A stretch of 64,000 nt of DNA from an uncultured Pseudomonadales bacterium (GCA_958295875.1 OY282379.1:2633046-2697045), one strand, 5' to 3'; numbered from the stretch's first letter, positions 1-9,663 are shown. The notes: generated by a model not told the origin, from the sequence alone. Made by a program: numbers and translations.

Positions 1-1848
1 GCGACGCCGCCCACCAACCCGCTAGACCAAGACAAGCTGTCGCTGTCGACCAAGCTCGCCTACGGGCTGCCGAACTTCGCCGGCATGGCCATGGGCGTGC
101 CGATCGGCATCCACATGACCAAGTTCTACTCAGACACCATCGGTGTCGCCATCGGCTTCATCGCCCTAGCGCAGGTGTTGGCGCGCGCCTTGGACGCGCT
201 CACCGATCCGCTGATGGGCTGGCTCTCGGACCGCACGCGCACGCGCTGGGGGCGGCGGCGACCGTACATCTTGGTGGGCGCCCCGCTCACGGCCATCTCC
301 ATGGTGGCCCTCTTTGGCCCGCCGGATGGCATCACGCCGCTCATGGGCGCCGCGTGGTTCACCACTGCCTTCATGGCGTACTTCTTCTTCCACACGGTGT
401 ACTACATCCCGCACTACGGGTTGGGCCCGGAACTCACCTCGGATTACCACGAGCGTTCCAGCCTGTTTGCGTGGCGCGACGGCATATCGCTGGTGGGGCA
501 GGCGTTCGCCTCGGCGAGCCCCGCCATCGTCATCGTCTGGATCAAGAGCCAGGGCATGGAGCAGGCCGAGGCGGAGCGCACGGTGTTCCTCTGGTTTGCC
601 GTGGGCATGTCCGTGCTGCTCGTCATCTCGTACTACTGGATGTGCTGGCGCATCCCGGAGAACCCAGAGTTCTCGGCGCGCAAGCCCAACCCCTTGGTGC
701 CCGGCGTGCGCCGCGTGCTGCGCAACCAGCCATTCCGCATCCTGCTCATCTGCTACTTCGTCACCACGGTCACCGCCGGGGGCATCGGCGTGTTGATGCC
801 CTTCTACTTGCGCTATGCGATGGGCATCGAGGATTGGGTGGAGTGGATGGGCGTCGCGCTGCTGTTGGGCTACGGCACGGGCGCCCTCACGCTGCCGATC
901 TTCGTGCGCATGGCGCGGCGCTTCGGCAAGAAGCAGGTGTGGATATTGAGTTTCGTGCTGTCGTTCATCTGCCAAGCCCTGTTGACGGCGCTGCCGAGCT
1001 TCATCCAAGGCAACGCCGGCGCGCCGTGGGTGATGGGCTTCTTCATGATCGGCGGCATGTCCTTCTCCACCGGCCAGTTCTTGGCGCCCTCCATGCAGGC
1101 CGACGTGATCGACTACGACGAGCTGTACACCGGCAAGCGCCGCGAGGCACAGTATGGGGCGTTGTGGTCCATCGTCACCAAGTTCGCCATCATCCCCAGC
1201 TCCGCGGTGCCGTTGGCGGTGTTGGCCACGTTGGGCTTCGCGCCGAATGTCGAGCAATCCGAGGCCGTGAATTGGGCCATCCGCCTGCTCTACTCCGGGC
1301 TGCCGGGAACGATGATGCTGGTGGCCATCTTCTTCGCCCTGCGCTACCCGATTGACGAGCGCGTCCACCGCCGCACCTTGGATGGCGTTGCCGCGCATCG
1401 CCGCGGCGAGGCCGCCATCGACCCCATCACCGGCAACCAAGTGCCGCCGCCAACCGACCGCGGGTTGGACGAAGACACAAGCTGGTTCCTCGATCACTTC
1501 TCCATCGGCGAACTGCGGCGCGCCCAACGCCGCGGCGGGCGCATTGTGGTGTCGCTGCAATGGGATGCGCGGCGGGCGCTCGGCTTGTCGGCGCTGGTGT
1601 TGCTCGGTGCCGGCCTCGGCGTCAACGCCTTGTTCGACCTGCAGTCCCAACCGGGCGTGGGCGTGCTGTCGCTGGTGTTGCTCGGCGGCATTTCGTTAAC
1701 TGGGATTGGCTTCCATGTGGTGCGGGTGCGGGCGGCGAAACGCGCCGGCAAGGTGACGCGGGAAGCCATCGCGCAGCACTTGGAAGTGACGCAGCGGCTG
1801 GTGCGGGCCGGCCTCGTGCGCCGCGCTCGTCTGCCGACGACATCGTGA
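1..1848 (+). CDS. GPH-family sugar/cation symporter (MFS), 5' partial
   Basis: Integral inner-membrane transporter of the glycoside-pentoside-hexuronide:cation symporter family. The reading frame is open from base 1, and the residues before the first ATG (base 85), including LSLSTKLAYGLPNFA, are the normal N-terminal start of this family, so the true start lies just upstream of the window. The RTRTRWGRRRPYI cytoplasmic loop (after TM2) and about twelve hydrophobic segments are visible. A C-terminal extension of about 150 residues contains two further hydrophobic segments, making the protein longer than the usual 450-480 residues. The substrate cannot be deduced. A tRNA gene follows about 120 bp downstream, so it is probably the last gene of its transcript. 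Confidence 0.85.
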   Translation, partial: ATPPTNPLDQDKLSLSTKLAYGLPNFAGMAMGVPIGIHMTKFYSDTIGVAIGFIALAQVLARALDALTDPLMGWLSDRTRTRWGRRRPYILVGAPLTAISMVALFGPPDGITPLMGAAWFTTAFMAYFFFHTVYYIPHYGLGPELTSDYHERSSLFAWRDGISLVGQAFASASPAIVIVWIKSQGMEQAEAERTVFLWFAVGMSVLLVISYYWMCWRIPENPEFSARKPNPLVPGVRRVLRNQPFRILLICYFVTTVTAGGIGVLMPFYLRYAMGIEDWVEWMGVALLLGYGTGALTLPIFVRMARRFGKKQVWILSFVLSFICQALLTALPSFIQGNAGAPWVMGFFMIGGMSFSTGQFLAPSMQADVIDYDELYTGKRREAQYGALWSIVTKFAIIPSSAVPLAVLATLGFAPNVEQSEAVNWAIRLLYSGLPGTMMLVAIFFALRYPIDERVHRRTLDGVAAHRRGEAAIDPITGNQVPPPTDRGLDEDTSWFLDHFSIGELRRAQRRGGRIVVSLQWDARRALGLSALVLLGAGLGVNALFDLQSQPGVGVLSLVLLGGISLTGIGFHVVRVRAAKRAGKVTREAIAQHLEVTQRLVRAGLVRRARLPTTS

Positions 1849-1968
1849 CGTGGCCGGGTGTGCGTTCCGTGCGGCCTCGTGGGCTGTTGCGCCGCCGGCT
1901 CCAGCCCCCGTCTTGATTCGCATGGCGATTTGCTTCGCCGTCGGCGCACGCTGATAATGCGGCGTTAA

Positions 1969-2045
1969 GCACCCGTGGCCAAATTGGATAAGGCACTGGT
2001 CTACGAAACCAGGGATTACAGGTTCGAATCCTGTCGGGTGCGCCA
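1969..2045 (+). tRNA. tRNA-Arg (anticodon ACG)
   Basis: A full cloverleaf can be folded by eye. The acceptor stem is GCACCCG paired with CGGGTGC, and the discriminator G is followed by an encoded CCA (2043-2045). The anticodon stem is CTGGT/ACCAG with loop CTACGAA, so the anticodon is ACG, which is read as ICG after deamination and decodes CGN arginine codons. The T arm is ACAGG-TTCGAAT-CCTGT. Length is 77 nt. It sits between a symporter gene and a reductase gene, and I see no integrase or attachment repeat beside it. Confidence 0.95.
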
Positions 2046-2069
2046 CTTCATTGGTTGCAAGGAACGCGG

Positions 2070-2504
2070 GTGGCCGAATACGTCCCATCGCCCATCAAGT
2101 GGGTGCGCGAGCAGGTGGAGCGCTATGAGGGGAGCGGCGGCCTAGAAGGCACCGAACTCCTCGACACCGGCTTGCCGGTGATCATCGTCACGCACCGGGG
2201 CAACAAAACCGGCGTCATCCGCAAGACGCCGTTGATGCGTGTGCAGGATGGCGCCGGCTATGTGCTGGTGGGTTCGCAAGGCGGCGCGCCGAAGCATCCG
2301 GTGTGGGTGTACAACTTGCGCGAAAGCGCCAGCGTGGAAATTCGAGACCGCACGGAGGTTTACACGATGCGGGCGCGCGAAGTGGAGGATGCGGCCGAGC
2401 GGTCGCGCCTGTGGTCGTTGGCGGTGGCGGCTTATCCGCCGTACGCGGATTACCAAGCGAAAACGGAGCGCGTCATCCCGGTTTTCTTGGCGGAGCCGGC
2501 CTGA
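2070..2504 (+). CDS. Nitroreductase-family deazaflavin (F420)-dependent oxidoreductase
   Basis: Small split-barrel protein of the Ddn/F420H2-dependent reductase family (the family named after mycobacterial deazaflavin-dependent nitroreductase). Typical landmarks are the N-terminal amphipathic stretch, GLPVIIVTHRGNKTG, and the segment GSQGGAPKHPVWVYNL, which in this family binds the deazaflavin. The chosen start is GTG at 2070, because AAGGA lies at a good distance upstream (about 2059-2063). A TTG at 2055 is possible. The length of 144 residues fits the family. It implies that the host makes F420, as does the luciferase-like gene at 17632-18579. The natural substrate is unknown. Confidence 0.85.
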   Translation: MAEYVPSPIKWVREQVERYEGSGGLEGTELLDTGLPVIIVTHRGNKTGVIRKTPLMRVQDGAGYVLVGSQGGAPKHPVWVYNLRESASVEIRDRTEVYTMRAREVEDAAERSRLWSLAVAAYPPYADYQAKTERVIPVFLAEPA

Positions 2505-2556
2505 CCGCGCTGCCGCGCCATGCCGGTTGCCGCGGCGCGGTGATGCGTCGCAGCCA

Positions 2557-3297
2557 ATGCGCTTGATCGGCTGGACGCTGTGCGCCGTCTTCGTCGCGCC
2601 GGCCTTGGTCGCAGTGGCGTTGCGGGTGTTCGCCGAACGCCCGCATTGGAGCGACGCGGAGCATGGCGGCACAGGCCAAGCGCCGCCGCCCGCCTCGCAC
2701 CAAGAAGCGGTCGCGCAGGTGTACGCCGCCCGCACTTGGGGCATGCGCGGCGCCGTCGCCGTCCACACTTGGATCGCTGTCAAGCGCGCCGGCGCCAGCC
2801 AGTACACCCGCTATGAAGTCATCGGCTGGCGGCTGCCGCGCACCGGTTCGGCGCTCGTGGTCAGCACCGATCGCCCGCCGGACGGCTTCTGGTTCTCGAA
2901 CCATCCAACGCTGTTGAGCGACGTGCGTGGCGCCGCCGCCAGCGCCGCCATCGACCAGATCGAGCGCGCCGCGGCAGACTACCCCTATGGCCGTGCGTAC
3001 CGCACTTGGCCAGGCCCCAACAGCAACACCTTCACCGCGTTCGTGGCGCGGCGCGTCCCGGCGCTGCGCGTCGCCCTGCCGAACACCGCCATCGGCAAGG
3101 ACTTCCTGCCCGACGGCGGCGTGTTCGCCCCGGCGCCCAGCGGTACTGGTCATCAGGTCTCGGTGTTTGGCCTGCTCGGCGTGCTCGTCGCGGCGGAGGA
3201 GGGCATTGAGGTGAACTTCCTCGGCCTCGTCGCCGGCCTGCGCGCCCGGCCCTTCCAAGTGAAGCTGCCGGGTTTGGAGGCGTGGCCGCGGGGCTGA
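2557..3297 (+). CDS. DUF3750 family protein
   Basis: A protein of 246 residues with an N-terminal hydrophobic segment (MRLIGWTLCAVFVAPALVAVAL), probably a membrane anchor or uncleaved signal. The body matches my memory of DUF3750: RTWGMRGAVAVHTWIAVKRAG, then YEVIGWRLPR, YRTWPGPNSNTFTAFVAR, and AIGKDFLPDGG. A conserved tryptophan/histidine pair and the WPGPNSNTF motif suggest an enzyme fold, but the function is unknown. It starts 52 bp after the F420 reductase and could be co-transcribed with it. It converges with the copper efflux operon, whose last codon lies 14 bp away. Confidence 0.75.
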   Translation: MRLIGWTLCAVFVAPALVAVALRVFAERPHWSDAEHGGTGQAPPPASHQEAVAQVYAARTWGMRGAVAVHTWIAVKRAGASQYTRYEVIGWRLPRTGSALVVSTDRPPDGFWFSNHPTLLSDVRGAAASAAIDQIERAAADYPYGRAYRTWPGPNSNTFTAFVARRVPALRVALPNTAIGKDFLPDGGVFAPAPSGTGHQVSVFGLLGVLVAAEEGIEVNFLGLVAGLRARPFQVKLPGLEAWPRG

Positions 3298-3311
3298 CCT
3301 CGCTTGCCGCG

Positions 3312-6300
3312 CTACGGTGAATGCTCGGCGCGGTTGGCAGCAGGCTGGCCGATCTGCCGCCTCTGCCACAGGAGGAACAACGCTGGAATGACGGCCAGCG
3401 CCAAGGCGGCGGCGCCGACGATGCCGCCGAACATCGGTGCCGCGATGCGCTGCATCACGTCGGCGCCAGCGCCGTCGCCGAGCATGATGGGCGTCAGCCC
3501 CGCCATCAGGGACGCCGCGGTCATGGCCACGGGACGCAGGCGGCGGGCGGCACCCTCGCGCACGGCCTCGTGGATGTCGGCGGAGGTGAGGGCGCGGCCT
3601 TCTTCCCGGGCGCGTTCGCGGCGCTCGGCAACGGCCAGTTCCAGATACGTCACCATGATGACGCCCAACTCTACGGCGACGCCCGCCAACGCGATGAAAC
3701 CCACGCCCGCCGCCACCGACAGGTCGTAGTCCAGCCAATGCAGCGCCCACGCGCCGCCGGCCAAGGCCAGCGGCAGGGTGCAGATCACCATCGCCACCGT
3801 GGCGGCGCGCCGCAACGCGAAGTGCAGCAAGGCGAGGATCACCAAGAGCGTCAGCGGGCCGACGATGGCGAGGCGCTGCCAAGCGCGTTGCAGATACTCG
3901 TACTGGCCGGACCAACGCAGCGAGTAGCCGGCCGGCAGCGCCACTTGTGAGGCGACCGCCTGCCGCGCCCGCTCGACATAGGTGCCGAGGTCCACATCCG
4001 CAATGTCGATGTAGATCCAGCCGTTCGGCAGCGCGTTCTCGCTCTTGATGACTGGCGGGCCTTCCGTCACCCGAATGTCGGCGAGGTCCGCCAGCGCGAT
4101 GCGGGCGCCGCGCGGCGTCACCACCGGCAGCATCTTCAGCCGCTCCACCGAATCCCGCACATGCTGCGGGTAGCGCAGGTTCACGGGATAGCGCTCGATG
4201 CCCTCCACCGTTTGCGTCACGTCCAAGCCGCCGACGGCGCTCTTCACGATGTCTTGCACGGCGGCGATGTTCATGCCGTAGCGCGAGGCGCGGGCGCGGT
4301 CGATGTCCACCTCCACGTAGCGTCCGCTCGCCACGCGCTCGACATACACCGAAGCGGTGCCGGGCAGCGTTGCGATCACCGCCTCGATGTCGGTGCCGAT
4401 GCCCTCGATCACGGCGAGGTCTGCCCCCGCCACTTTGATGCCCACCGGCGTCTTGATGCCCGTCGCCAGCATGTCCGTGCGCGTTTTGATGGGCATCGTC
4501 CAAGTGTTGGCGAGGCCGGGGATGCGCACCACGCGGTCCAGCTCCGCGCGCAGGCCGTCCATGGTCATGCCGGCGCGCCACTCTTCGCGCGGCTTGAGTT
4601 GGATGATCGTCTCGATCATGGTCAAGGGCGCGGGATCTGTGGCCGTCTCGGCACGGCCAATTTTGCCGAACACGTTCGCCACTTCCGGCACCGTTTGGAT
4701 CAGCCGGTCGGTCTGCTGCAGCAGCTCGCGCCCCTTGTCGATGGAGATGCCCGGGTGCGTGGTGGGCATGTACATGAGATCGCCTTCGTCCAACGGCGGC
4801 ATGAACTCGGTGCCGAGGCGCAGCGCCGGCCAGACGCTGATCGCCATCAGCGCCGCGGCGCCGATGAGCACGATCCAAGGGCGTTTCAGCGTGGCGTCGA
4901 GCACTGGCCGGTACAACGCGCCCAAGCCCCGTTCCACGGGATTGGTGCCCGCCTTGATGCGCCCGCGCAGGCAGAAGCCCATCAGCACTGGCACCAAGGT
5001 GACGGCGAGCGCGGCTGCCGCCGCCATCGCGTAAGTCTTGGTGTAGGCCAACGGGGTGAAGAGCCGGCCTTCTTGGGCTTGCAGCGCGAACACCGGCACG
5101 AAGCTCAGCGTCACGATGAGCAAAGAAAAGAAGATCGGGCGGCCCACTTGCGCAGCGGCATCCGCGACGATCTGCCAGCGCTCGCTGGGCGCGGCAGTGG
5201 CGCCCTGCAAGCGGCGGTGGGCGTTCTCCACCATCACGATGGCGCCGTCCACCATCGCGCCGATGGCGATGGCGATGCCGCCCAAGGACATGATGTTGGC
5301 GTTGATGCCTTGCGCGCGCATGGCCGCAAAGGCCGCGAGGATGGCCACCGGCAGGCTCAGGATGACCGCCAGCGATGAACGCAGGTGGAAGAGGAAGATG
5401 GCGCACACCACGGCGACGATGACGAACTCTGCCGCCAAGGTGTCGGTGAGGTTCGCGACGGCGCGGTCGATGAGCGCCGAGCGATCGTAGACGGTGACGA
5501 CCTCCACCCCGTCCGGCAAGCCGGCCGCGAGTTCCTCAAGCCGCGTCTTCACGCCGGTGATGACGGCGCGGGCGTTCTCGCCGGCGCGCATGACGACGAT
5601 GCCGCCCACCACCTCGCCTTCGCCGTTCAAGTCCGCCACGCCGCGCCGCATTTGCGGGCCGACGCGCAGTTCCGCCACGTCTCGCAACAGGATGGGCACG
5701 CCGTGCTCGTTCACCTTGAGGGGCACGGCGGCCAAGTCCTCAAGGCCCGTCAGGTAGCCGGTGGTGCGCACCATGTACTCGGCCTCCGCCATCTCGATGA
5801 CGGAAGCGCCGGCCTCTTGATTGGCGGCTTGAATCGCAGTGCGGACGGCGGCCAGCGACAGGCCGAACGCGCTCAGCCGATCTGGGTCCACCACCACTTG
5901 GTACTGCCGCACCATGCCACCGACCGTGGCGACTTCCGCCACGCCGGGCACCGCTTGCAGCGCATAGCGCAAGAACCAATCTTGAATCGAGCGCAGCGCT
6001 GCGAGGTCGTGCTGGCCGGTGCGGTCCACCAGCGCGTATTCGTAGACCCAGCCGACGCCGGTGGCATCCGGGCCGAGCGCCGGCGCCACCCCGGCCGGCA
6101 GCCGCTGGCGCACTTGGCTCAAATACTCCAGCACCCGCGAACGCGCCCAGTAGAGGTCTGTGCCGTCGGCGAACAAGACGTAGACGAAAGAATCGCCAAA
6201 GAACGAGTAGCCGCGCACCGCCTCAGCGCCGGGCACGGCCAACAGCGTGGTGGCCAGCGGGTAGGTCACTTGGTCTTCGACCACTCGCGGCGCTTGGCCG

Positions 6301-6461
6301 GGGTAGGGCGTCTTCACGATCACCTGCACATCCGACAGGTCTGGCAGCGCATCCACCGGCGTCAGCAGCATGGAGCGAATGCCCCAGCCGATGAGCACTG
6401 CGGTGGCGAGTAGCACCAGCCACCGGCGGCGGATGGACCAGTGGACGATCCAAGGGATCAT
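3312..6461 (-). CDS. cusA: CusA/SilA-type heavy-metal RND efflux pump
   Basis: Inner-membrane proton-driven pump that moves Cu(I)/Ag(I) out through the CusB-CusC channel. It is 1049 residues, the normal length. The HME-RND signature with an acidic pair in TM4 is present (GAMVDGAIVMVENAHRR). Methionines matching the three CusA metal-site residues can be seen: in GDLMYMPTTHPGIS, in ETATDPAPLTMIETIIQLKP, and in TRTDMLATGIKTPVGIKV. These positions (M573, M623 and M672 in E. coli) favour monovalent copper or silver over zinc. It is the last gene of a three-gene operon, and its ATG is 6 bp after the adaptor stop. No CusF or sensor gene is adjacent. Confidence 0.93.
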   Translation of the reverse strand: MIPWIVHWSIRRRWLVLLATAVLIGWGIRSMLLTPVDALPDLSDVQVIVKTPYPGQAPRVVEDQVTYPLATTLLAVPGAEAVRGYSFFGDSFVYVLFADGTDLYWARSRVLEYLSQVRQRLPAGVAPALGPDATGVGWVYEYALVDRTGQHDLAALRSIQDWFLRYALQAVPGVAEVATVGGMVRQYQVVVDPDRLSAFGLSLAAVRTAIQAANQEAGASVIEMAEAEYMVRTTGYLTGLEDLAAVPLKVNEHGVPILLRDVAELRVGPQMRRGVADLNGEGEVVGGIVVMRAGENARAVITGVKTRLEELAAGLPDGVEVVTVYDRSALIDRAVANLTDTLAAEFVIVAVVCAIFLFHLRSSLAVILSLPVAILAAFAAMRAQGINANIMSLGGIAIAIGAMVDGAIVMVENAHRRLQGATAAPSERWQIVADAAAQVGRPIFFSLLIVTLSFVPVFALQAQEGRLFTPLAYTKTYAMAAAAALAVTLVPVLMGFCLRGRIKAGTNPVERGLGALYRPVLDATLKRPWIVLIGAAALMAISVWPALRLGTEFMPPLDEGDLMYMPTTHPGISIDKGRELLQQTDRLIQTVPEVANVFGKIGRAETATDPAPLTMIETIIQLKPREEWRAGMTMDGLRAELDRVVRIPGLANTWTMPIKTRTDMLATGIKTPVGIKVAGADLAVIEGIGTDIEAVIATLPGTASVYVERVASGRYVEVDIDRARASRYGMNIAAVQDIVKSAVGGLDVTQTVEGIERYPVNLRYPQHVRDSVERLKMLPVVTPRGARIALADLADIRVTEGPPVIKSENALPNGWIYIDIADVDLGTYVERARQAVASQVALPAGYSLRWSGQYEYLQRAWQRLAIVGPLTLLVILALLHFALRRAATVAMVICTLPLALAGGAWALHWLDYDLSVAAGVGFIALAGVAVELGVIMVTYLELAVAERRERAREEGRALTSADIHEAVREGAARRLRPVAMTAASLMAGLTPIMLGDGAGADVMQRIAAPMFGGIVGAAALALAVIPALFLLWQRRQIGQPAANRAEHSP

Positions 6462-6467
6462 TGGCGG

Positions 6468-7715
6468 CTAGTGTGCGTGAGGGCCGGCCGTCGGCTGTGC
6501 CGGCGGTGGGGACGCTGCGCCGCTGCCGGCGCGGGCCAAGGCGCGCTCTAGGTTGGATTCTGAATCGATCAGGAACTGTCCGGAAACGACCACTCGGTCT
6601 CCGGCGTTGAGCCCAGAGCGGATCTCCACGCGGTCGCCTGCTTCCATGCCCGCCGCCACCGGCACGGCGCGAAAGCGCCCGCCGCCGAGATCGAGGGCCA
6701 CCCGGTCCACGGCGCCGCCGCGAATAAGCGCTTCCCGGGGGATGTGTACCACCGGCTCGGTGTCGGCGCCGAGCAGCACCACCCGTGCGAACATGTTTGG
6801 CCGCAGCGCTTCGCCGGCGTTGTCGAAGCCGATGCGCACGCGCAGGGTGCGCGTCACCGGATGCAGGTCTGGGTAAACGTAGTCCACGGCGCCGTCCCAG
6901 CGCTGGCCGGGCAGGTAATCCAGTTCCACCTCGGCGCGCTGCCCCACGGCCACCCACGCCGTCTGGCGCTCGAACACTTCGGCGAGCACCCACACGCGGC
7001 TCAAGTCCGCCATGGAGATGACGTGCGCGGCGGGGGTGACGAAAATGCCCTCGCGCACGCCCAAGTGGGTGGTCACGGCGTCCGCCGGCGCATAGATGCG
7101 CACTCGCTGGCGCGGCGTCTTGGCCTCCTCCAGAGCGGCGATTTCGGTTTGTGGCATGCCGAGCGCGGCCAGCCGTTCCCGCGACGCCACCACCATGTTC
7201 GGGCGCCCGCCAGTCAGCGCCGTGAGGTACTCGCGCTGCGCGTTCACGAGGGTCGGCGAATAGATCTCGAACAAGAGTTGCCCCTTCGTCACCGGGTCGC
7301 CGGCGGCGCGCACATGCAGCGATTCGATCCAGCCCTCCACGCGGGTGTGGATGTGATGCATCACCGATTCGTCGTACTGCACGTAGCCCACGGTCTCGAT
7401 GCGGCGCGGCAGCGGGCCGCGTTGCGCGGGGACGCTGCGCAGCCCTAGGTTCTGCACCACGGCCGGGTCGATGCTCACCACGCCCGCTTCTACCGGCGCC
7501 TGGTTTTCTGCGTAGACGGGCACCAAGTCCATGCCCATCGGTGACTTGCCGGGCTGGTCGCGGCGGTAGTTCTTGTCCATGGGCGCCACCCAATAGAGGA
7601 TTTGGCGCTCGGCGGGCTGTGCCGCGGCGCTCGCTGGCGCGGCCGGCGCGAGCCAATAACCGGCCGCGATGCCGATGGCCAGCGCCGCAACGCCCAGCCC
7701 GAGTGCCTTCGTCAC
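6468..7715 (-). CDS. cusB: CusB-type periplasmic adaptor (membrane fusion protein)
   Basis: Periplasmic adaptor that links the CusA pump to the outer-membrane channel. The 415 residues begin with a hydrophobic signal/anchor (LGVAALAIGIAAGYWLAPAAPA). A heavy-metal-binding domain follows near residues 38-75 (ILYWVAPMDKNYRRDQPGKS, then PMGMDLVPVY), whose methionines handle Cu(I) in CusB. The barrel-sandwich hybrid, helical hairpin and beta-barrel parts come after it. The C-terminus is short and ends in a His-containing tail (AGPHAH). Its start overlaps the stop of the upstream TolC-like gene by 4 bp, which indicates translational coupling. Confidence 0.92.
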   Translation of the reverse strand: MTKALGLGVAALAIGIAAGYWLAPAAPASAAAQPAERQILYWVAPMDKNYRRDQPGKSPMGMDLVPVYAENQAPVEAGVVSIDPAVVQNLGLRSVPAQRGPLPRRIETVGYVQYDESVMHHIHTRVEGWIESLHVRAAGDPVTKGQLLFEIYSPTLVNAQREYLTALTGGRPNMVVASRERLAALGMPQTEIAALEEAKTPRQRVRIYAPADAVTTHLGVREGIFVTPAAHVISMADLSRVWVLAEVFERQTAWVAVGQRAEVELDYLPGQRWDGAVDYVYPDLHPVTRTLRVRIGFDNAGEALRPNMFARVVLLGADTEPVVHIPREALIRGGAVDRVALDLGGGRFRAVPVAAGMEAGDRVEIRSGLNAGDRVVVSGQFLIDSESNLERALARAGSGAASPPPAQPTAGPHAH

Positions 7716-8974
7716 AGCGGGAAGCCGCCGAGGTAGGCGAGTTCCGCGTGGCTGCGGCGACGTTCCACGCGCAATGCCACGCTGGCGAGGCGCACCTGCA
7801 AATCGTCGATGTAGGCGCGCATCATGTCCGCGAAATCGCCTGCTTCGCTGCGGTAGGAGCTCAACGCCGCGGCGGCGTTGGCGTCGGCCTGCGGGCGGAT
7901 GGTGCCTTCGTGGAGCGCGACACGGCGGGTGAGTGCCTGCCAGCGGGCATACTCGCCGCTCAATTCGCCTTCCAGCCAGCGCCGCAGATCGTCCAGGCTT
8001 GCTTGGGCGGCGCGCTGTTCGGCCTCGGCCGCTGCCACGCGCCGGTCCTGCCGATTGGCCGTGAACAAGGGCAGCCCCACGCTGGCCGTGACGCTGAAGA
8101 GGTCTGAACGCGGGGCGCCGTTGGGCAGGGCGCCATCCCGATAGGCGTAGCTCACATCCACGCTCCAGCTTGGCCGATAGCTCGACCGCGCCATGTCGAG
8201 GGCGGCCTCGGCGGCTTCAAGGCGGGCTGCCGCCGCCGCCACGGCAGGGTGCGTCGCTAGGCCCGCGCGCAACGCGGCCAATGCCGGGGGCGATGTCCAG
8301 TGGGGCAGTTCGGCCAAGGGCGCCGCCTGTGCATGGGCGCCCGCCCATCTCGCCAGACGCGATCGCGCCACAGACTGGCGTTGCTCGATGGCGATTTGCC
8401 GCCCGTCGAGGCTGCTCTGCTCGAGTTCCGCGCGCAACACATCCTGCTGGTTGCGCCGGCCAACGGCGTACTGCGAGCGCGCCACGGCCACCAAATCCGC
8501 AAAGAGGGCGTCTGATTCCGCCACCAGCGCGAGGCTCCGTTCCTCGACGTAAACGTCCAGCCAGGCGTTGCGCACGGCTTTGAGCGCCTCTCGCTCCCGC
8601 GCCTCGGCGGCGGCGCGTTGTTCGCGGCCGCCGGCCAACGCCTGCTCGCTGGCGGCGCGCCGCTGCGCCCGCGGCGGAAAGGCTTGGCGCACGCCGAGGC
8701 GCATGTGCGTCATGCCTTCGGTGCGGAAGTCGCCGGTTTCAAGGGGCAGATTGGCGGCGCCGAACTGCAGTTGCGGATCGGGCAATTGCGCCGCGGCGAC
8801 CGCGGTGTCCGAGAATGCGCGCGCCCGCTCCAAGAGCGCTTCGCGCCCAGGCTCTTCGGCAAGCGCCAAGCGCTCCGCCTCGGCGAGGGTGAGCGCGGGC
8901 ACGGTCGTGGGCGTCGCCGCAAGGGCCGCCGCCGGCAGGAGCGTGCCCAGCGCGAGCAGCGCCGCGCGGATCAT
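7712..8974 (-). CDS. TolC-family outer-membrane channel of the Cus system
   Basis: Outer-membrane efflux factor (OEP family), 420 residues, with a signal peptide (MIRAALLALGTLLPAAALAA). Two repeats of long alpha-helical hairpins rich in Ala/Glu/Arg can be seen. It is the first gene of the operon and overlaps the adaptor by 4 bp, so it should be the exit duct for copper/silver (CusC role). Unlike E. coli CusC it has no lipobox cysteine after the signal peptide. No clear metal-regulator gene is adjacent; the control region must lie in the 230 bp shared with the divergent HMA gene. Confidence 0.88.
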   Translation of the reverse strand: MIRAALLALGTLLPAAALAATPTTVPALTLAEAERLALAEEPGREALLERARAFSDTAVAAAQLPDPQLQFGAANLPLETGDFRTEGMTHMRLGVRQAFPPRAQRRAASEQALAGGREQRAAAEAREREALKAVRNAWLDVYVEERSLALVAESDALFADLVAVARSQYAVGRRNQQDVLRAELEQSSLDGRQIAIEQRQSVARSRLARWAGAHAQAAPLAELPHWTSPPALAALRAGLATHPAVAAAAARLEAAEAALDMARSSYRPSWSVDVSYAYRDGALPNGAPRSDLFSVTASVGLPLFTANRQDRRVAAAEAEQRAAQASLDDLRRWLEGELSGEYARWQALTRRVALHEGTIRPQADANAAAALSSYRSEAGDFADMMRAYIDDLQVRLASVALRVERRRSHAELAYLGGFPL

Positions 8975-9207
8975 GGTCGGCGGGCCTTGCGAAATGGCGC
9001 TCGCATGGCGACAGGTCTGCTGCGCGAGGGCTTGTGAGCGTAACAGCGAGGCCTTGCGGCGTCACGCTTGAAAGCCGTCCTCATGGCAGCCTGTTTTGAA
9101 GCCCAAACGAAGTGCCCGTCCTTGAGGATTGGAGAGCGCTGCCTTAGGCTTGCCGCTTCGCGCTTGGCGCCGGAGAAGCCTTGTCCGGCGCGGCTGGAGG
9201 ACACGAG

Positions 9208-9501
9208 ATGAGCCAACTGGAGTTCGCCGTCACCGGCATGGTTTGCAGCGGTTGCTCAGCCAGCGTGGAGCGCTTGGCCAAGGGCATGGCGAGCGTGACG
9301 GCGGCGCGCGTTGATCACGAGCGTGGCAGCGCTGTCGTGGAGCACGACGGCCGCATGGATCCGGAGGCGCTGTACGCGGCCATCGTGGATGCTGGCTTCG
9401 GCGTGCGCACATGTGGCAACGCTGCCTGCGAGTGCGCGAATTGTCGTTGCGAGCCTTGCGCTTGCGGCACCGGCGCCCGCTGCGGCTGCAGCGGCGAGTG
9501 A
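9208..9501 (+). CDS. HMA metallochaperone with a Cys-rich metallothionein-like tail
   Basis: A 97-residue protein in two parts. Residues 1-67 form a heavy-metal-associated domain (CopZ/Atx1 fold) with the metal loop GMVCSGCSASVERL. The last 29 residues hold nine cysteines in CxC, CxxC and CxxxC spacings (for example CECANCRCEPCACG), like a small metallothionein. The start is ATG 9208, because GGAGG sits 7 nt upstream; an in-frame TTG at 9181 has no such site. It is divergent from the Cus operon, so it probably binds cytosolic Cu(I), or possibly Zn(II)/Cd(II), and stores or delivers it. The two-part layout is unusual. Confidence 0.85.
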   Translation: MSQLEFAVTGMVCSGCSASVERLAKGMASVTAARVDHERGSAVVEHDGRMDPEALYAAIVDAGFGVRTCGNAACECANCRCEPCACGTGARCGCSGE

Positions 9502-9663
9502 TCCGCCCGGTGCAACCTGCCAAGCGGCGGATAAGGCTCGCATCGGCCTGCGCCGCGCCGCGAACGCCGTCAAGCCGGGCAGCGAACGCCCAAGAAACGC
9601 CCTAGAGCGGAAAGAGGAAACGCGAGCGCCTGCGCCGTTGCGCCGCAGGCCAAGGAGCTGTTT

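Noticed and set aside
2473..5406. 977-codon open frame antisense to cusA
   Set aside because: Arg/His/Gly/Ala-rich translation with no family resemblance; a typical mirror frame of a GC-rich real gene (cusA and its upstream neighbour).
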